A stretch of 64,000 nucleotides of DNA, from contig CAITMJ010000030.1 of NCBI GenBank assembly GCA_903893545.1, forward strand, positions 40,764 to 104,763, given 5' to 3'. The notes beneath the pieces are model-generated. The model saw nothing but the letters and a program-made list of their open reading frames with translations. It was not told the DNA's origin and did not search any database. The stretch comes from an uncultured Chlamydiae bacterium (GTDB lineage: Bacteria > Chlamydiota > Chlamydiia > Chlamydiales > SM23-39). Shown here one piece after another: positions 38,801 through 44,572 of the stretch. A program made the position numbers and the translations under genes. Within the stretch, counting starts at the first letter, position 1. Each line of letters opens with the position of its first letter.

Positions 38801-39405
38801 CTAAAGCTCGCCTGCGTCGTGGTTAAAACAGCGGCATTAAAACTTCCGCTCGAAGTCGTACCCTCGTTTTCCACCACCAAAGTTCCCCCATTTCCCATTG
38901 AAAATGCGGCTGAAGCACAAGAGACCTGAGAACCCACTTGGCTATAAGAGGCCCCTGCTTTATTGGCGATATTTGAAACCGTGATGCTCGCCATCCCCAA
39001 AGTATTGAGCGACGTACCAGCCAGATCGAGCTGCGTCGTGATATTAGAGCTATTGTTCAAGTTCGCAACATCGATCGTCGTATTTGTTTGATTCCCCGTA
39101 ACCCCAACAGTAGTTCCCGTAAACGTCAACTCGCAGTTGTTAAAACTCAATGTGAACGTGCTTGCTCGATTGACAAAGTTGATCGTCCCAATCGAAAAAT
39201 CAGACGTTGTCTGCGGCGATACATCGACGTTAGTAACCGTACTATCGAAATTCGCCGTTCCCGTCGGCACTCCCGTTGGAGACCAATTCGTTCCCGTGTT
39301 CAAGTTACTATCCGCAACCTCTGCCACCCAAGTCGCTGTAGCCGCAGCAAACCCGTGCGCAGCCATCCCTACGTACAGAATCAAAAAAATCTTTTTACAA
39401 ACCAT
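29803..39405 (-). CDS. Giant repeat-rich autotransporter (type V secretion)
   Basis: 3200 residues. A signal peptide (near 1-20) is followed by a W..NWSPTGVPTGTANFD entry motif common at autotransporter passenger starts. The passenger from about 150 to 2600 consists of tandem units of about 40 residues, each with an alternating-strand block (GNNATITLSNTGTN), a Ser/Gly/Thr/Asn turn and a VGY strand, predicted to stack as a beta-helix. A conventional linker (about 2600-2900) leads to a C-terminal beta-barrel of about 280 residues ending in GFEFSW. Cysteines are rare in the repeats. Pmp motifs (GGAI, FxxN) are not a feature. Likely a surface adhesin. No strong ribosome-binding site is visible before the ATG. 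Confidence 0.9.
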   Translation of the reverse strand: MVCKKIFLILYVGMAAHGFAAATATWVAEVADSNLNTGTNWSPTGVPTGTANFDSTVTNVDVSPQTTSDFSIGTINFVNRASTFTLSFNNCELTFTGTTVGVTGNQTNTTIDVANLNNSSNITTQLDLAGTSLNTLGMASITVSNIANKAGASYSQVGSQVSCASAAFSMGNGGTLVVENEGTTSSGSFNAAVLTTTQASFSDAFTVGNSATLTFTNSGTSGNGTSSGEVGYINASGYQVDVDGAFTAGNSLSFTIQNTGTNGTGTSSNDCGYTGGQGTFGSSFAVGNSANITILNTGSTGGHSNSVGYVTGAQFSLADAFTAGGALNFMIANSGTNSSNATAAANNVGVVTGDQASFGSTFSTGNNASITISNSGSDSSGTTNQSLVGSATEQFSVLGAFSAGNSLSLILANTGVDSGSASGANQVGYVHAQAQIGDAFSTQNNATISVSNSGQITGSATGGHYVGYVSADQQFFVDGAFSAGDALQFTVSNSGTISDSAITDCYAGYLNDGQAYFNSSLFFGNNGTFAISNSGVVKGGAGVFAAYINDNEQLYVNGAFSAGNSLSLTVTNSGTDSSGGAGGNNVGYVVGSDQVTMSSSFTAGSNATIAFSNSGSNTGSASTSQIIGQVAGAQMNVSGNFNVGSSLTLTASNTGTNTNNTGASSAIGLLTSNQTNVGGLFMAGNNATITLSNEGTNSGANSSNQVGYVGGNQFFASSLVAGNNFTLNVSNIGTDTSTGSGSNQVGYVNSNHQVFLNGATTIYDSATISLSNKGTNTGTTGGSQSVGSISNGSLLYIAGATTIGDSFVLTGSNYGSNTDSGTANYVGYSNQALVQFNGSSNPIIIGDSATITLTNTGENTKGADQNVGYAGGGGFTVGGPFSAGTDFNFTSSNSGTNSSSGTSNNVGYVAGSQLSFGSTVALGESSTIVLSNQGTNSGAGNVGAISSRQLAVSGAWTTGSYLTLTMSNIGSDTSTATSGNRVGYLESDELYLGSSLTALDSVALTLTNSGTKTGATSGDHLIGYVSGHLLNGGDNTFNVGDSFNLTTSNYGSNADSGSAADNSNSVGYCDAGFSLGALTIGNNSTISLTNTGTNSEGASANVGYIAGAEFAVSGAFSTGENLIFRATNTGTNSSTGSVNNVGYCEGLASFGSTFFAGDNAVIALTNQGSNSGGSGGSIGYTNGSQVSLGNGFSAGNNFVLHATNTGTDTSTGSGSNSVAYVNGNPQVNFSSSFTAADIVVISSTNSGTNTGTTGGSQSIGYVGGALFALSGMGSAFSVGDTLFLTFTNYGLSSDTGSGNNVGYSSGDLSFFDGNFTAGINATITLTNTGVCSGGSSGDIGYISGNAISVEGLFSVGDNFSLTLNNTGTHSGTGGSDDVGYMGSPASFSSIFVAKDNATITLVNQGTNSGANTNNIVGYAGGQLSVGGSFFANDYFTLSATNTGSDTSTGSGGNHSAYLGATQLSFSGSFTVLDNATVTLSNKGTNTGTTSGSQYAGYLISNMWSIGGAFSAGDSFNLTITNSGDNTDSGSTEMASNLIGYCSGSLVSVTDSFSLGQNANISIANTGTNTNGAYASVGYIGGYPLQVGDDPFSAGENFRLTVTNSGTNSSTLSNNKVGVFNDPISFGSSFTVGNNVILTFSNEGTNSGGSSNGSNNVGYVNNSQFLVEGAFFAGTPFTLNMTNTGSDTSTGSGSNSVGYLNNTQANFASTFTASDNTTISLSNRGVNTGATVSGSQAVGSIAGSMLNVGGAFNVGDAFSFTATNYGVNSDSGSSSGHSNYVGVCTGGDNLAVFNSTFTAGDNVTMAVTNAGVDQAGSSAFVGYGAGNFLELSGVLSLGDNFNLTAVNAGTNSGSGSANDVGYIGATIFGSKGVIGNNATLTFINQGTNSGTPGTSHVGQTAGNQWFIDDQFFVGQNFTLSVTNTGSDDTTGAGGNYVGAVSSNQVEFNNTLTAPDNASITISSKGTNTGTTGGSQRVGYVTDYQFTLSAMTTGDNLNLTVSNYGLNSDSGSSSITENDVGYTGGSMIVSGNMTTGDDATISITNTGSNSHGSSALVGYCEGSPFHIGSAFSSGDNLTLTIANTGTNSSSGSSNSVGFFSSAVEVASSCTVGQYAMISLLNQGTNSGGSGNSVGYGSGIQFFVDGLFSAGNNFTFSATNEGTDSGGSGSNSVGYLGNTQVEFGNAFTSFDNTTIAISNSGTNKGSTSGSQNVGYVSSNQFLVTDAFSTGDSLNLSVTNYGFNSDSGSSNSVGYCNGYLTYFTSNVTIGNNATMTLTNTGYNEAGASGKIGSLTTESLFTSQDSFSTGNNFTFTATSTGTNSSSGSSNEVGYCGGSFIDFNSNITVGTQATFTCTNTGTNTEGGSGSIGYFSGAQFQTSTFSAPDDFTLLLTSTGTNNSSGSSNHVGFVTGQLHGSASLTVGDSAIITVTNTGTNTAGSSNIVGSTATSSQVFTSSYFSAGDSLVLTVSSSGTNSSSGTDNNVGYVDNHQIDLNSWCTVGNNGTIAVSNKGVYSGSDSGSNIGFVSGSQFYVNGVFTAGPNLNLTVTNSATTSGVNYVGYVTTDQIHFNSNCILSDGASLIATSSGKIGGSQINFADGLVLNGQATFQVTNTGTVGSYGISVNGSTGGDVNIILQGATLNVNNSSIPFTMGALNGNSGSAVTSNVGLIIATDSGVNASFAGTIGSISSLIKNGSGSQTLSGAITSTLTTVNQGSLTLTDTHAGAVTINAAGTFSGNVTITGTVTNNSGIISPVNTMTMTNLTNNDGTYSASVGSSGSNYLLHVTDATTLNGGTVVVGSSNGAYTFQSPYTILTSDTSLSGTFNSATAVSSLITPTLSYDSNHVYVTLQQNITPFAATANQKSVAATLDALDPPSVTQIILSEIAVLSVAEAQSALESVSGSTYADLPFFAEVVSRKFIRRMYDPIRPNATCKSGCCGNWSTWSDVGGEFTSLAGSGSNGFEITAGAQKRFCQWTVGAATSYEWDSISYRNRDGSENANTWLIGLYSLYRPANYYAILDLAYGYSTNGVNRNINIGSTTYTATSSPNNSELTFYGEIGADCNTHHVLFQPFFGLEVASYWRSSITENSTSNWQLAVDAKSHCAVYTRLGLHLAACKIPHHFMINCDLAWNARATTPDDEITEQFIEFGDAQTVYSVSPSSSSFEYDLTLSNKISKNWLVYLETIGQVWSNANNASVLAGFEFSW
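32430..37340 (-). repeat. Six-unit super-repeat in the autotransporter passenger
   Basis: Within the passenger the 40-residue units come in a fixed order of six types, told apart by their turn: A ..NTGTTGGSQ, B NYG.NSDSGS, C NTG.N..GAS, D NTGTNSSSGS, E NQGTNSGGS, F NTGSDTSTGSG. The order ABCDEF runs six full times, preceded by E-F and followed by A-B-C-D. The type B marker codon recurs on the plus strand at 32695, 33400, 34114, 34840, 35539, 36256 and 36964, giving spacings of 705, 714, 726, 699, 717 and 708 bp, all in frame. This shows duplication in blocks of about 711 bp. Confidence 0.85.
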
Positions 39406-39493
39406 AGGCTGGATTCTGAATCATTCTCAATTTTTTGTAGACAGAAAAAATCGAAATGGAACATGCAGTAATTATATAATATGGAGGTTTCAA

Positions 39494-39736
39494 ATGGGTG
39501 TTGGCGGAGTAAGCGGAGGTTCTAACGTTCCTCCTAATAGCGGTTCTAATAACAGTCAGGCAGCGCAAGCTCTGCTGCAACAATTAGAAGCACAGCTAGA
39601 AGAAGTTGAGGATACCCTCAATCAACTAGAGCAAGCTGCAAAAAAGCTCCCCTCTCAAGCACAACAAAACGTGGCTGCACAGCTAGATTCAGTTTCTGAG
39701 CAAGTGCAAAATCTCAAAGACAAGCTCGGTGGGTGA
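39494..39736 (+). CDS. Small coiled-coil protein
   Basis: 80 residues, not recognised. A Gly/Ser/Asn-rich N-terminus (MGVGGVSGGSNVPPNSGSNN) is followed by about 55 residues of strong heptad pattern (LLQQLEAQLEEVEDTLNQLE, then QLDSVSEQVQNLKDKL), so a helical coiled coil. The ATG has a perfect GGAGG six bases upstream, and an AT-rich TATAAT-like stretch lies at 39474-39480. It is divergent from the giant autotransporter. The shape fits a small secreted filament, chaperone or structural protein; nothing decides between them. A longer in-frame extension upstream is shadow of the autotransporter. Confidence 0.7.
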   Translation: MGVGGVSGGSNVPPNSGSNNSQAAQALLQQLEAQLEEVEDTLNQLEQAAKKLPSQAQQNVAAQLDSVSEQVQNLKDKLGG

Positions 39737-39741
39737 AAAAG

Positions 39742-39918
39742 ATGATTCTCCAAATAATTGACTGAAGTGATATTCAAGCTATCATAGTATTTCAAGACCA
39801 AAAAGTGGATCTCAAAGAAATAGAACTTTGGGCAAAAACAGAAAATCATTTGGATAAGTTCAATGAATTTATCAAAGCACTGAAAAAATCAAAATTAGAA
39901 TCCCTTCACAACAACTGA
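39742..39918 (+). pseudogene. Remnant of a nucleotidyltransferase-like gene
   Basis: A frame starts MILQIID, hits a TGA at 39763-39765, and continues SDIQAIIVFQDQKVDLKEIE then LWAKTENHLDKFNEF to a stop at 39916-39918. The second part resembles the C-terminal pattern of small nucleotidyltransferase-type (antitoxin-like) proteins: R/S-D-I-Q-A-I-I, Q, V-D-L, L-x-x-W-A. Because only about 55 codons remain, with an in-frame stop and a 24-base overlap into the converging gene, I read it as a decayed fragment. Confidence 0.3.
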
Positions 39919-41028
39919 AAGTCCGTGATGATCGGAAAGAGCCGTTTTTGTATTGTAGGATTCATCGAAAGCTTTTACCAAATGACAATCCTCAAACCTG
40001 ACATACGCTCCTCCCTTTTTGAAAAGCGAGATGTAATCGATCGTTTCCTCGCGTACACCTCTCTCTTTAGAGCTCCACTTTGCCGTTAACTCATTTGTAC
40101 AAGTAGGTTCATGGCCTTTGTATGCGTGACAGAAAGGCTCCAAAAGTTGCTTCCCTTCTCCATCTCGCTCTATATTGAGATCGCCAGCAAGGATTGTCGG
40201 CATCGTTTCACGTAGACTATCCACAATTTGCGCTACTTGTTCCATTCGATTGTTTTTAGCATCTGATGTATCGCCGTGAATTAAGTGAGTGCCGATGATA
40301 CGAACAGAAGGCCATATATCTTGCGGCGAAGCCTTCAGCTCTAACGTCTCAAAGCCTCGGTTGAGAGTCCAGTGGTTGTTTGTAAATGACGTGTGGGAAA
40401 AATCACGCACAGCGCATTTTGAAAGGATCATGCATCCACCAATGCTTCCCATTACATTGGGGCCGAGATGGATAAAGAAATGGGCATAGTCTTTTTTAAG
40501 CCCGTCGATGAGTGCCTCGCCAAGAGCCGTATCGTATACTTCCTGTAAAAGCAGCACATCTGGCTCTTCCTTTTTAACCTTTTCGATCAAGGCCCCCACT
40601 CGAGAGCGCCAATGGACGACCCCTCCGTGATCAAGAGACAGCCCTCCGCCAACTCCACAAATATTCCAGCTCATCACTTTCATGGAATAATTCAGTGTTT
40701 TTTCAGGCGCCTCGCCTCGGACATGAGTAAATCCACCTTTTTGAAGGGCAAATCCAATCGCGCGAAGCAGCTTAACCCCTATCCCTAGCGCCACAACTCT
40801 AAAGAGCATAGGAACCGGGAATGCACATAGAAGAAACACGCCTAAAACCGCCCCTAACCCGATAAAAACCCTCACGGCAATTTCTCGCGTCCGGGTTGTG
40901 CAGTTCTCAAATTTTTCAGGATCTAGAGGAGCGACCAACCGATAACAACAAAGCTCCCAAACAGTGCAAAACGGCTCTGCCATTTTCGAAGAGAAGTCGA
41001 GAAGTGTTCGGTCTAGCTCAAATGACAT
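39895..41028 (-). CDS. EEP-family phosphatase/nuclease with Inc-like membrane hairpin
   Basis: 377 residues. Two hydrophobic segments with a tight Pro-containing turn (near 51-70 and 73-93) form a hairpin like the bilobed segment of chlamydial inclusion-membrane proteins. A complete endonuclease/exonuclease/phosphatase domain follows: MSWNICGVGG (Asn122), LLLQEVYD (Glu163), GTHLIHGD (His248), AGDLNIERDG (Asp282, Asn284) and LSDHHGL (Asp366, His367). This fold includes inositol-polyphosphate 5-phosphatases and neutral sphingomyelinases. No signal peptide. The ATG at 41028 has AAGGA upstream and is preferred to the start 15 bases earlier. Action on host phospho- or sphingolipids is inference. 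Confidence 0.8.
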   Translation of the reverse strand: MSFELDRTLLDFSSKMAEPFCTVWELCCYRLVAPLDPEKFENCTTRTREIAVRVFIGLGAVLGVFLLCAFPVPMLFRVVALGIGVKLLRAIGFALQKGGFTHVRGEAPEKTLNYSMKVMSWNICGVGGGLSLDHGGVVHWRSRVGALIEKVKKEEPDVLLLQEVYDTALGEALIDGLKKDYAHFFIHLGPNVMGSIGGCMILSKCAVRDFSHTSFTNNHWTLNRGFETLELKASPQDIWPSVRIIGTHLIHGDTSDAKNNRMEQVAQIVDSLRETMPTILAGDLNIERDGEGKQLLEPFCHAYKGHEPTCTNELTAKWSSKERGVREETIDYISLFKKGGAYVRFEDCHLVKAFDESYNTKTALSDHHGLSVVVKGF

Positions 41029-41099
41029 GAAAAATCCTTGCAAATATGTAAAGAATCGATGATGATCTCATGACCATTTTCTTAAAGTCAAGGAGTTTT

Positions 41100-42770
41100 A
41101 TGACCACTTTTATCCGTCTTGAGCAGTGCTTACTCCCCCCTCCAGAAACTGTCCGTTGGGATAACGGGGACCTCGCGATTGAGGAATATACAACTGCGCA
41201 AAAAGTGGCCTATTGCACAAAAAACTTCTTTGCATTCATTGCCCTTTTCCTCGTTTCTCCCTTCACGCTAGCTTACGATTGGCTCACAAAAAAAGAAGGC
41301 AAAAGTCAGGTAGCTCCCGATATTGCATCTCAGGTGATGTGGCCCCCAGAGCAAAGAGGCTTTGCCACCTCCCTTTTCCAAACATCGGGCCTAGGAACGA
41401 AATGGAGCGCCACTCCAGGTCTTCCCGGTAAATGCGATTGGGACAAATGGATGGACAAGCCATCGCACATCATTCACCCCGAAGGGTTTGAATATAACAA
41501 TTTTTTTACTGACGTTCTTTCCGATCCAACCACCTATATCGACATGCTAAAAAGCCAAAACGTCACGGCCCATCGCTTCTCCCTCGAATGGTCTGTCATT
41601 CAGCCCGAGCAAGGCAAGACCGACATGGCTGCAGTCGATCTCTATCAAAACTTTATTCAAAAGTTAATTGAAGCGGACATTACCCCTTCGGTGACTCTCA
41701 GCCACTTTGTCGTCCCCGAATGGTTCTATGAATCTGGGAACTTCCAGAAGATGGAAAACATCGACACTTACGTCGATTTCTCACTCCACGCTATGAAACT
41801 CTTCCCCCAAGTTAAAGACTGGTGGTCCTTCAACGAACTCGGAGTCAAAGCCTTCCAACAGACGCGGGAAGTCTATCCAACGGATCTGCCTGAAGGAAGC
41901 CCCCTTTCCGAGCGCGTACACGCAGCGGGCATAGCGACGCGAAATATGTTGATCGCCCACTGCAAACTCCACCAAAAAGTTGCAGAGCTACATCCCGACA
42001 ATAAACTAGGCGTCACACACCAGTGGCTAAAATTCGATACAGCGACGGGCAACTGGCTAGAAACTCTCATCGCCTACATCTTCACAAAATTCGGCTTTAC
42101 CCCCGTCTATCAGTTCTTCAAAGAGGGGCGTTTTTCTTTCGAGTTTCCTTTCATGGCAAACATCCAATTCGAGATTCCAAAAGAGCAGTTCGCCGCCCAT
42201 AACAAATTCCTCATGCGGCTCGGGGTACAAGCCTATCCTAAGCCCATGGTCAAGATGGGACTCAATCACGGCGAAACCTATCCGGGACTTCCAGAATCGA
42301 TTAAAAACTTCCCCCTCTTCACCTTTGGCTCGACCTGCGAGCCAGGAGGGACTGTCATGCGCTTTGGGCCTCGTTGGAAAGCCGAAGGCATGGACGAAAT
42401 CCTCGATGACGCGTTTGCTCTCACAGATCAAATTTACATCACAGAGTATGGCGCAGATGCAAACGTCCAGAAGTGGGGCAAGCCAAGATTCAAACCAGAT
42501 GACAACGCGCAAGCAAACTATCTACAGCAACTCACCGAGCGCATCCGAGATTACAGCATAAGAACGGGCCAAGAAATCAAAGGGATCTATTGCTGGAGCG
42601 ATCTTCGACGCCAACTGGAATGGGAAAACGGCTTTGAATGTAGACTAGGCCTCATCACTCCATCTGTGGATAAAAACCGGCAAATCGCTGGCTATCATGG
42701 AACGTCGGCCTCTCGCTACCTCGCAAAGGCTTACCAAGCAGAACCCCAAGCCGTTCCACTTACTGCTTAG
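41100..42770 (+). CDS. Membrane-tethered family 1 glycoside hydrolase
   Basis: 556 residues. One hydrophobic segment near residues 42-60 precedes a GH1 TIM barrel. Seen: AHRFSLEWSVIQPEQG, TLSHFVVPEWF, WWSFNELGV with the acid/base Glu (near 245), and YITEYGADAN with the nucleophile Glu (near 448), where most family members read ITENG. The late barrel tryptophan region is IYCWSDLRRQLEWENGFECR. Beta-glucosidases of this family can also use glucosylceramides or sterol glucosides. The ATG at 41100 has AAGGAG close upstream. No phosphotransferase partners are nearby, so a phospho-glycosidase role is unlikely. Confidence 0.85.
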   Translation: MTTFIRLEQCLLPPPETVRWDNGDLAIEEYTTAQKVAYCTKNFFAFIALFLVSPFTLAYDWLTKKEGKSQVAPDIASQVMWPPEQRGFATSLFQTSGLGTKWSATPGLPGKCDWDKWMDKPSHIIHPEGFEYNNFFTDVLSDPTTYIDMLKSQNVTAHRFSLEWSVIQPEQGKTDMAAVDLYQNFIQKLIEADITPSVTLSHFVVPEWFYESGNFQKMENIDTYVDFSLHAMKLFPQVKDWWSFNELGVKAFQQTREVYPTDLPEGSPLSERVHAAGIATRNMLIAHCKLHQKVAELHPDNKLGVTHQWLKFDTATGNWLETLIAYIFTKFGFTPVYQFFKEGRFSFEFPFMANIQFEIPKEQFAAHNKFLMRLGVQAYPKPMVKMGLNHGETYPGLPESIKNFPLFTFGSTCEPGGTVMRFGPRWKAEGMDEILDDAFALTDQIYITEYGADANVQKWGKPRFKPDDNAQANYLQQLTERIRDYSIRTGQEIKGIYCWSDLRRQLEWENGFECRLGLITPSVDKNRQIAGYHGTSASRYLAKAYQAEPQAVPLTA

Positions 42771-42776
42771 TGGGCT

Positions 42777-43664
42777 TTAATAAATATTCGAGATTAAAGT
42801 CCATTCAGGCATTAGCAAAGCGGGGCGATAAGGAGTGTTTTCCTTTTTTTGCCAAAATTTAGGAGAAACGACGATCTTCTTTGGATTGCGATTGAAATAA
42901 GCCCCCCACCAGCTGTAGGTAGAGTTGACAATGATATTATGCTTACAGAGCCCCATGAGATGAATATCTAGATAATCTTTATCGCAGCAATAAACAACAC
43001 GGCGACCCTTTAGTTTTGTCTTCATGTATTCACGACTCCAATCGCTATTATCCGAGAAGACGACAAACGTGACATCTCCAGGGAATAGAGCAATCGCTTG
43101 ATCATAATAGCTATCGTAAGGTTTCCGCCAAAAGTCAATGACGCCACCACAGGGCGTTGTAAAAGTGTCGTCCAATCGGATGTGAATCGAAACGGTATTT
43201 TCGTTTTCTTGCGAGACGATTTGCCGATACCTTTGCTCCACATACGCTTGCATTTCAGGAGGCAATTGAAATATCTCTAAGATCTTTTCACGGTGATGAT
43301 CGAAATATTTTCCACAGCAATAATGTCCCTGCAATACCATTTCATTACTGAGAGGTTCAATTGGCTGAAATTGCAGTTTTTCGCTATACCTAGTCATCCG
43401 GGATAAATCTGTATCTGATGGATACAGTGCAACTTTATGGAACATGGAGTCCCAATAGACAGGACGAGGCGACACGCGGCTGACCGATTGATCGATGTTC
43501 GGGAAAATGGGTTCATACCCATGATCCCACGCAAAAGCCAACGTAGCCGCAATTTGAAATAATTGGTTCCCCAAGCCGCCGCAAATGCTACATGTGACAA
43601 TTTTTTCATTCGAGAAACTGCTATTCCAGAGAAAAAAGAAGAGAAGGGTAATTATACGGATCAT
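42777..43664 (-). CDS. Exported GT11 (alpha-1,2-fucosyltransferase-like) glycosyltransferase
   Basis: 295 residues. The GT11 fold is supported by GGLGNQLFQIAATLAFAWDH near residue 29, the donor-site HxR block VSIHIRLDD (usually HxRxGDY), FVVFSDNSDW, and the C-terminal VNSTYSWWGAYFN. GT11 enzymes move fucose from GDP-fucose to galactose. An N-terminal signal-like stretch MIRIITLLFFFLWNSSFSN precedes the domain, which is odd for an enzyme using a cytoplasmic nucleotide sugar. It could be a membrane anchor or an export signal. No GDP-fucose synthesis genes are in the window. Confidence 0.82.
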   Translation of the reverse strand: MIRIITLLFFFLWNSSFSNEKIVTCSICGGLGNQLFQIAATLAFAWDHGYEPIFPNIDQSVSRVSPRPVYWDSMFHKVALYPSDTDLSRMTRYSEKLQFQPIEPLSNEMVLQGHYCCGKYFDHHREKILEIFQLPPEMQAYVEQRYRQIVSQENENTVSIHIRLDDTFTTPCGGVIDFWRKPYDSYYDQAIALFPGDVTFVVFSDNSDWSREYMKTKLKGRRVVYCCDKDYLDIHLMGLCKHNIIVNSTYSWWGAYFNRNPKKIVVSPKFWQKKENTPYRPALLMPEWTLISNIY

Positions 43665-43738
43665 AGGGCTCTTGCCTCATTGGTAGCACAATCATTATAA
43701 CAACCATTAAAATTTTCTAAAATATTTTTTGAAAAAAA

Positions 43739-44572
43739 TTACAGATCAAAGGCAGCCATCCAGCGCAAGCAGCTCCCCCCAATCACAATGTCGCCGATCT
43801 TGCTTAAAGTCTCTAAATTCTGGAATTGATAGAGACCGTCATTGGAATCAAAAATGAAGAGTTTATCGGGATGAGTAGAGACCACAATGCAGTGGTTGCT
43901 TGCGTTGTGAGTATAGGCGATAAAGAGGATTTTTCTGGGCAACTGCCGCAAAGTAGCGCAGATGGCAGGACCATCAAATTCTCTAGGGTTTTCTTTCTCC
44001 GGACAAATCGAAAAATAGTGCTGCGGTTTCCTCCCTAAATAAATCTGCAAAAATTGATCCATCGCTGATGGATGCAGCCACACTCGACACCCCTCTCCCG
44101 AAGAGGACTCAATGTAATTGGTCGGTTGATTGACAGATAAGAGATGCGCCTCCTCAAAGTACTGCCCTTGCGGGAATGCTGCCATCATTAAATCAGAGCA
44201 AGACATTGCAGGATCGAGCCCATGGACCAGCACATGTTTGACGAAAAGCGCAGAGGTTCCCATGCAATGGCCCTCTATGCGGCCCTTTGTCTCGATTTTA
44301 TAAAACCCGGCGGCGCGAAAGCTCTCCGCTAGCTCAAGCCCCAGATTCTCTTTTCTACAGAAAGCGCAAGTAGCATCTGAAAAATTGACAACATAAGACG
44401 CTTGATCGATGCAGTAATCGATTCCATACAAGCGGCATTCAGCGATCCGTTCCGAGTGCCTCTCTTCAATCTGCGAAGAAATCTCTCCCCTCTTCTCAGG
44501 ACTCAAATCCCAAGGAGCTGCATGTAAAACGGAAGAGATTAAAAGAACACATCCGATGAATTGAACATTCAT
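43739..44572 (-). CDS. Exported papain-like cysteine protease candidate
   Basis: 277 residues with a signal peptide (near 1-18, ending LHA-A). Not a recognised named gene. Three blocks fit a papain-like (YopT/C58-type) triad in the right order: [15 protein letters not shown] with Cys103, [10 protein letters not shown] with His227, and [11 protein letters not shown] with Asp242, the FDxNxG being typical after the His. Several other cysteines (50s to 70s, including CAFC) suggest disulfides in an exported protein. The ATG overlaps the helicase stop by four bases. Activity and target are inferred; the fold call is by motif spacing only. Confidence 0.55.
   Translation of the reverse strand: MNVQFIGCVLLISSVLHAAPWDLSPEKRGEISSQIEERHSERIAECRLYGIDYCIDQASYVVNFSDATCAFCRKENLGLELAESFRAAGFYKIETKGRIEGHCMGTSALFVKHVLVHGLDPAMSCSDLMMAAFPQGQYFEEAHLLSVNQPTNYIESSSGEGCRVWLHPSAMDQFLQIYLGRKPQHYFSICPEKENPREFDGPAICATLRQLPRKILFIAYTHNASNHCIVVSTHPDKLFIFDSNDGLYQFQNLETLSKIGDIVIGGSCLRWMAAFDL

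Noticed and set aside
29803..39405. Polymorphic membrane protein (Pmp) of Chlamydia
   Set aside because: The size and barrel are similar, but the GGAI/L/V and FxxN tetrapeptide repeats that define Pmps are not a pattern here; the repeat is a different one.
39763..39765. TGA recoded as selenocysteine in the small frame at 39742
   Set aside because: There are no signs of a selenoprotein family. The downstream part looks like a degenerate fragment, so a simple nonsense mutation is more likely.
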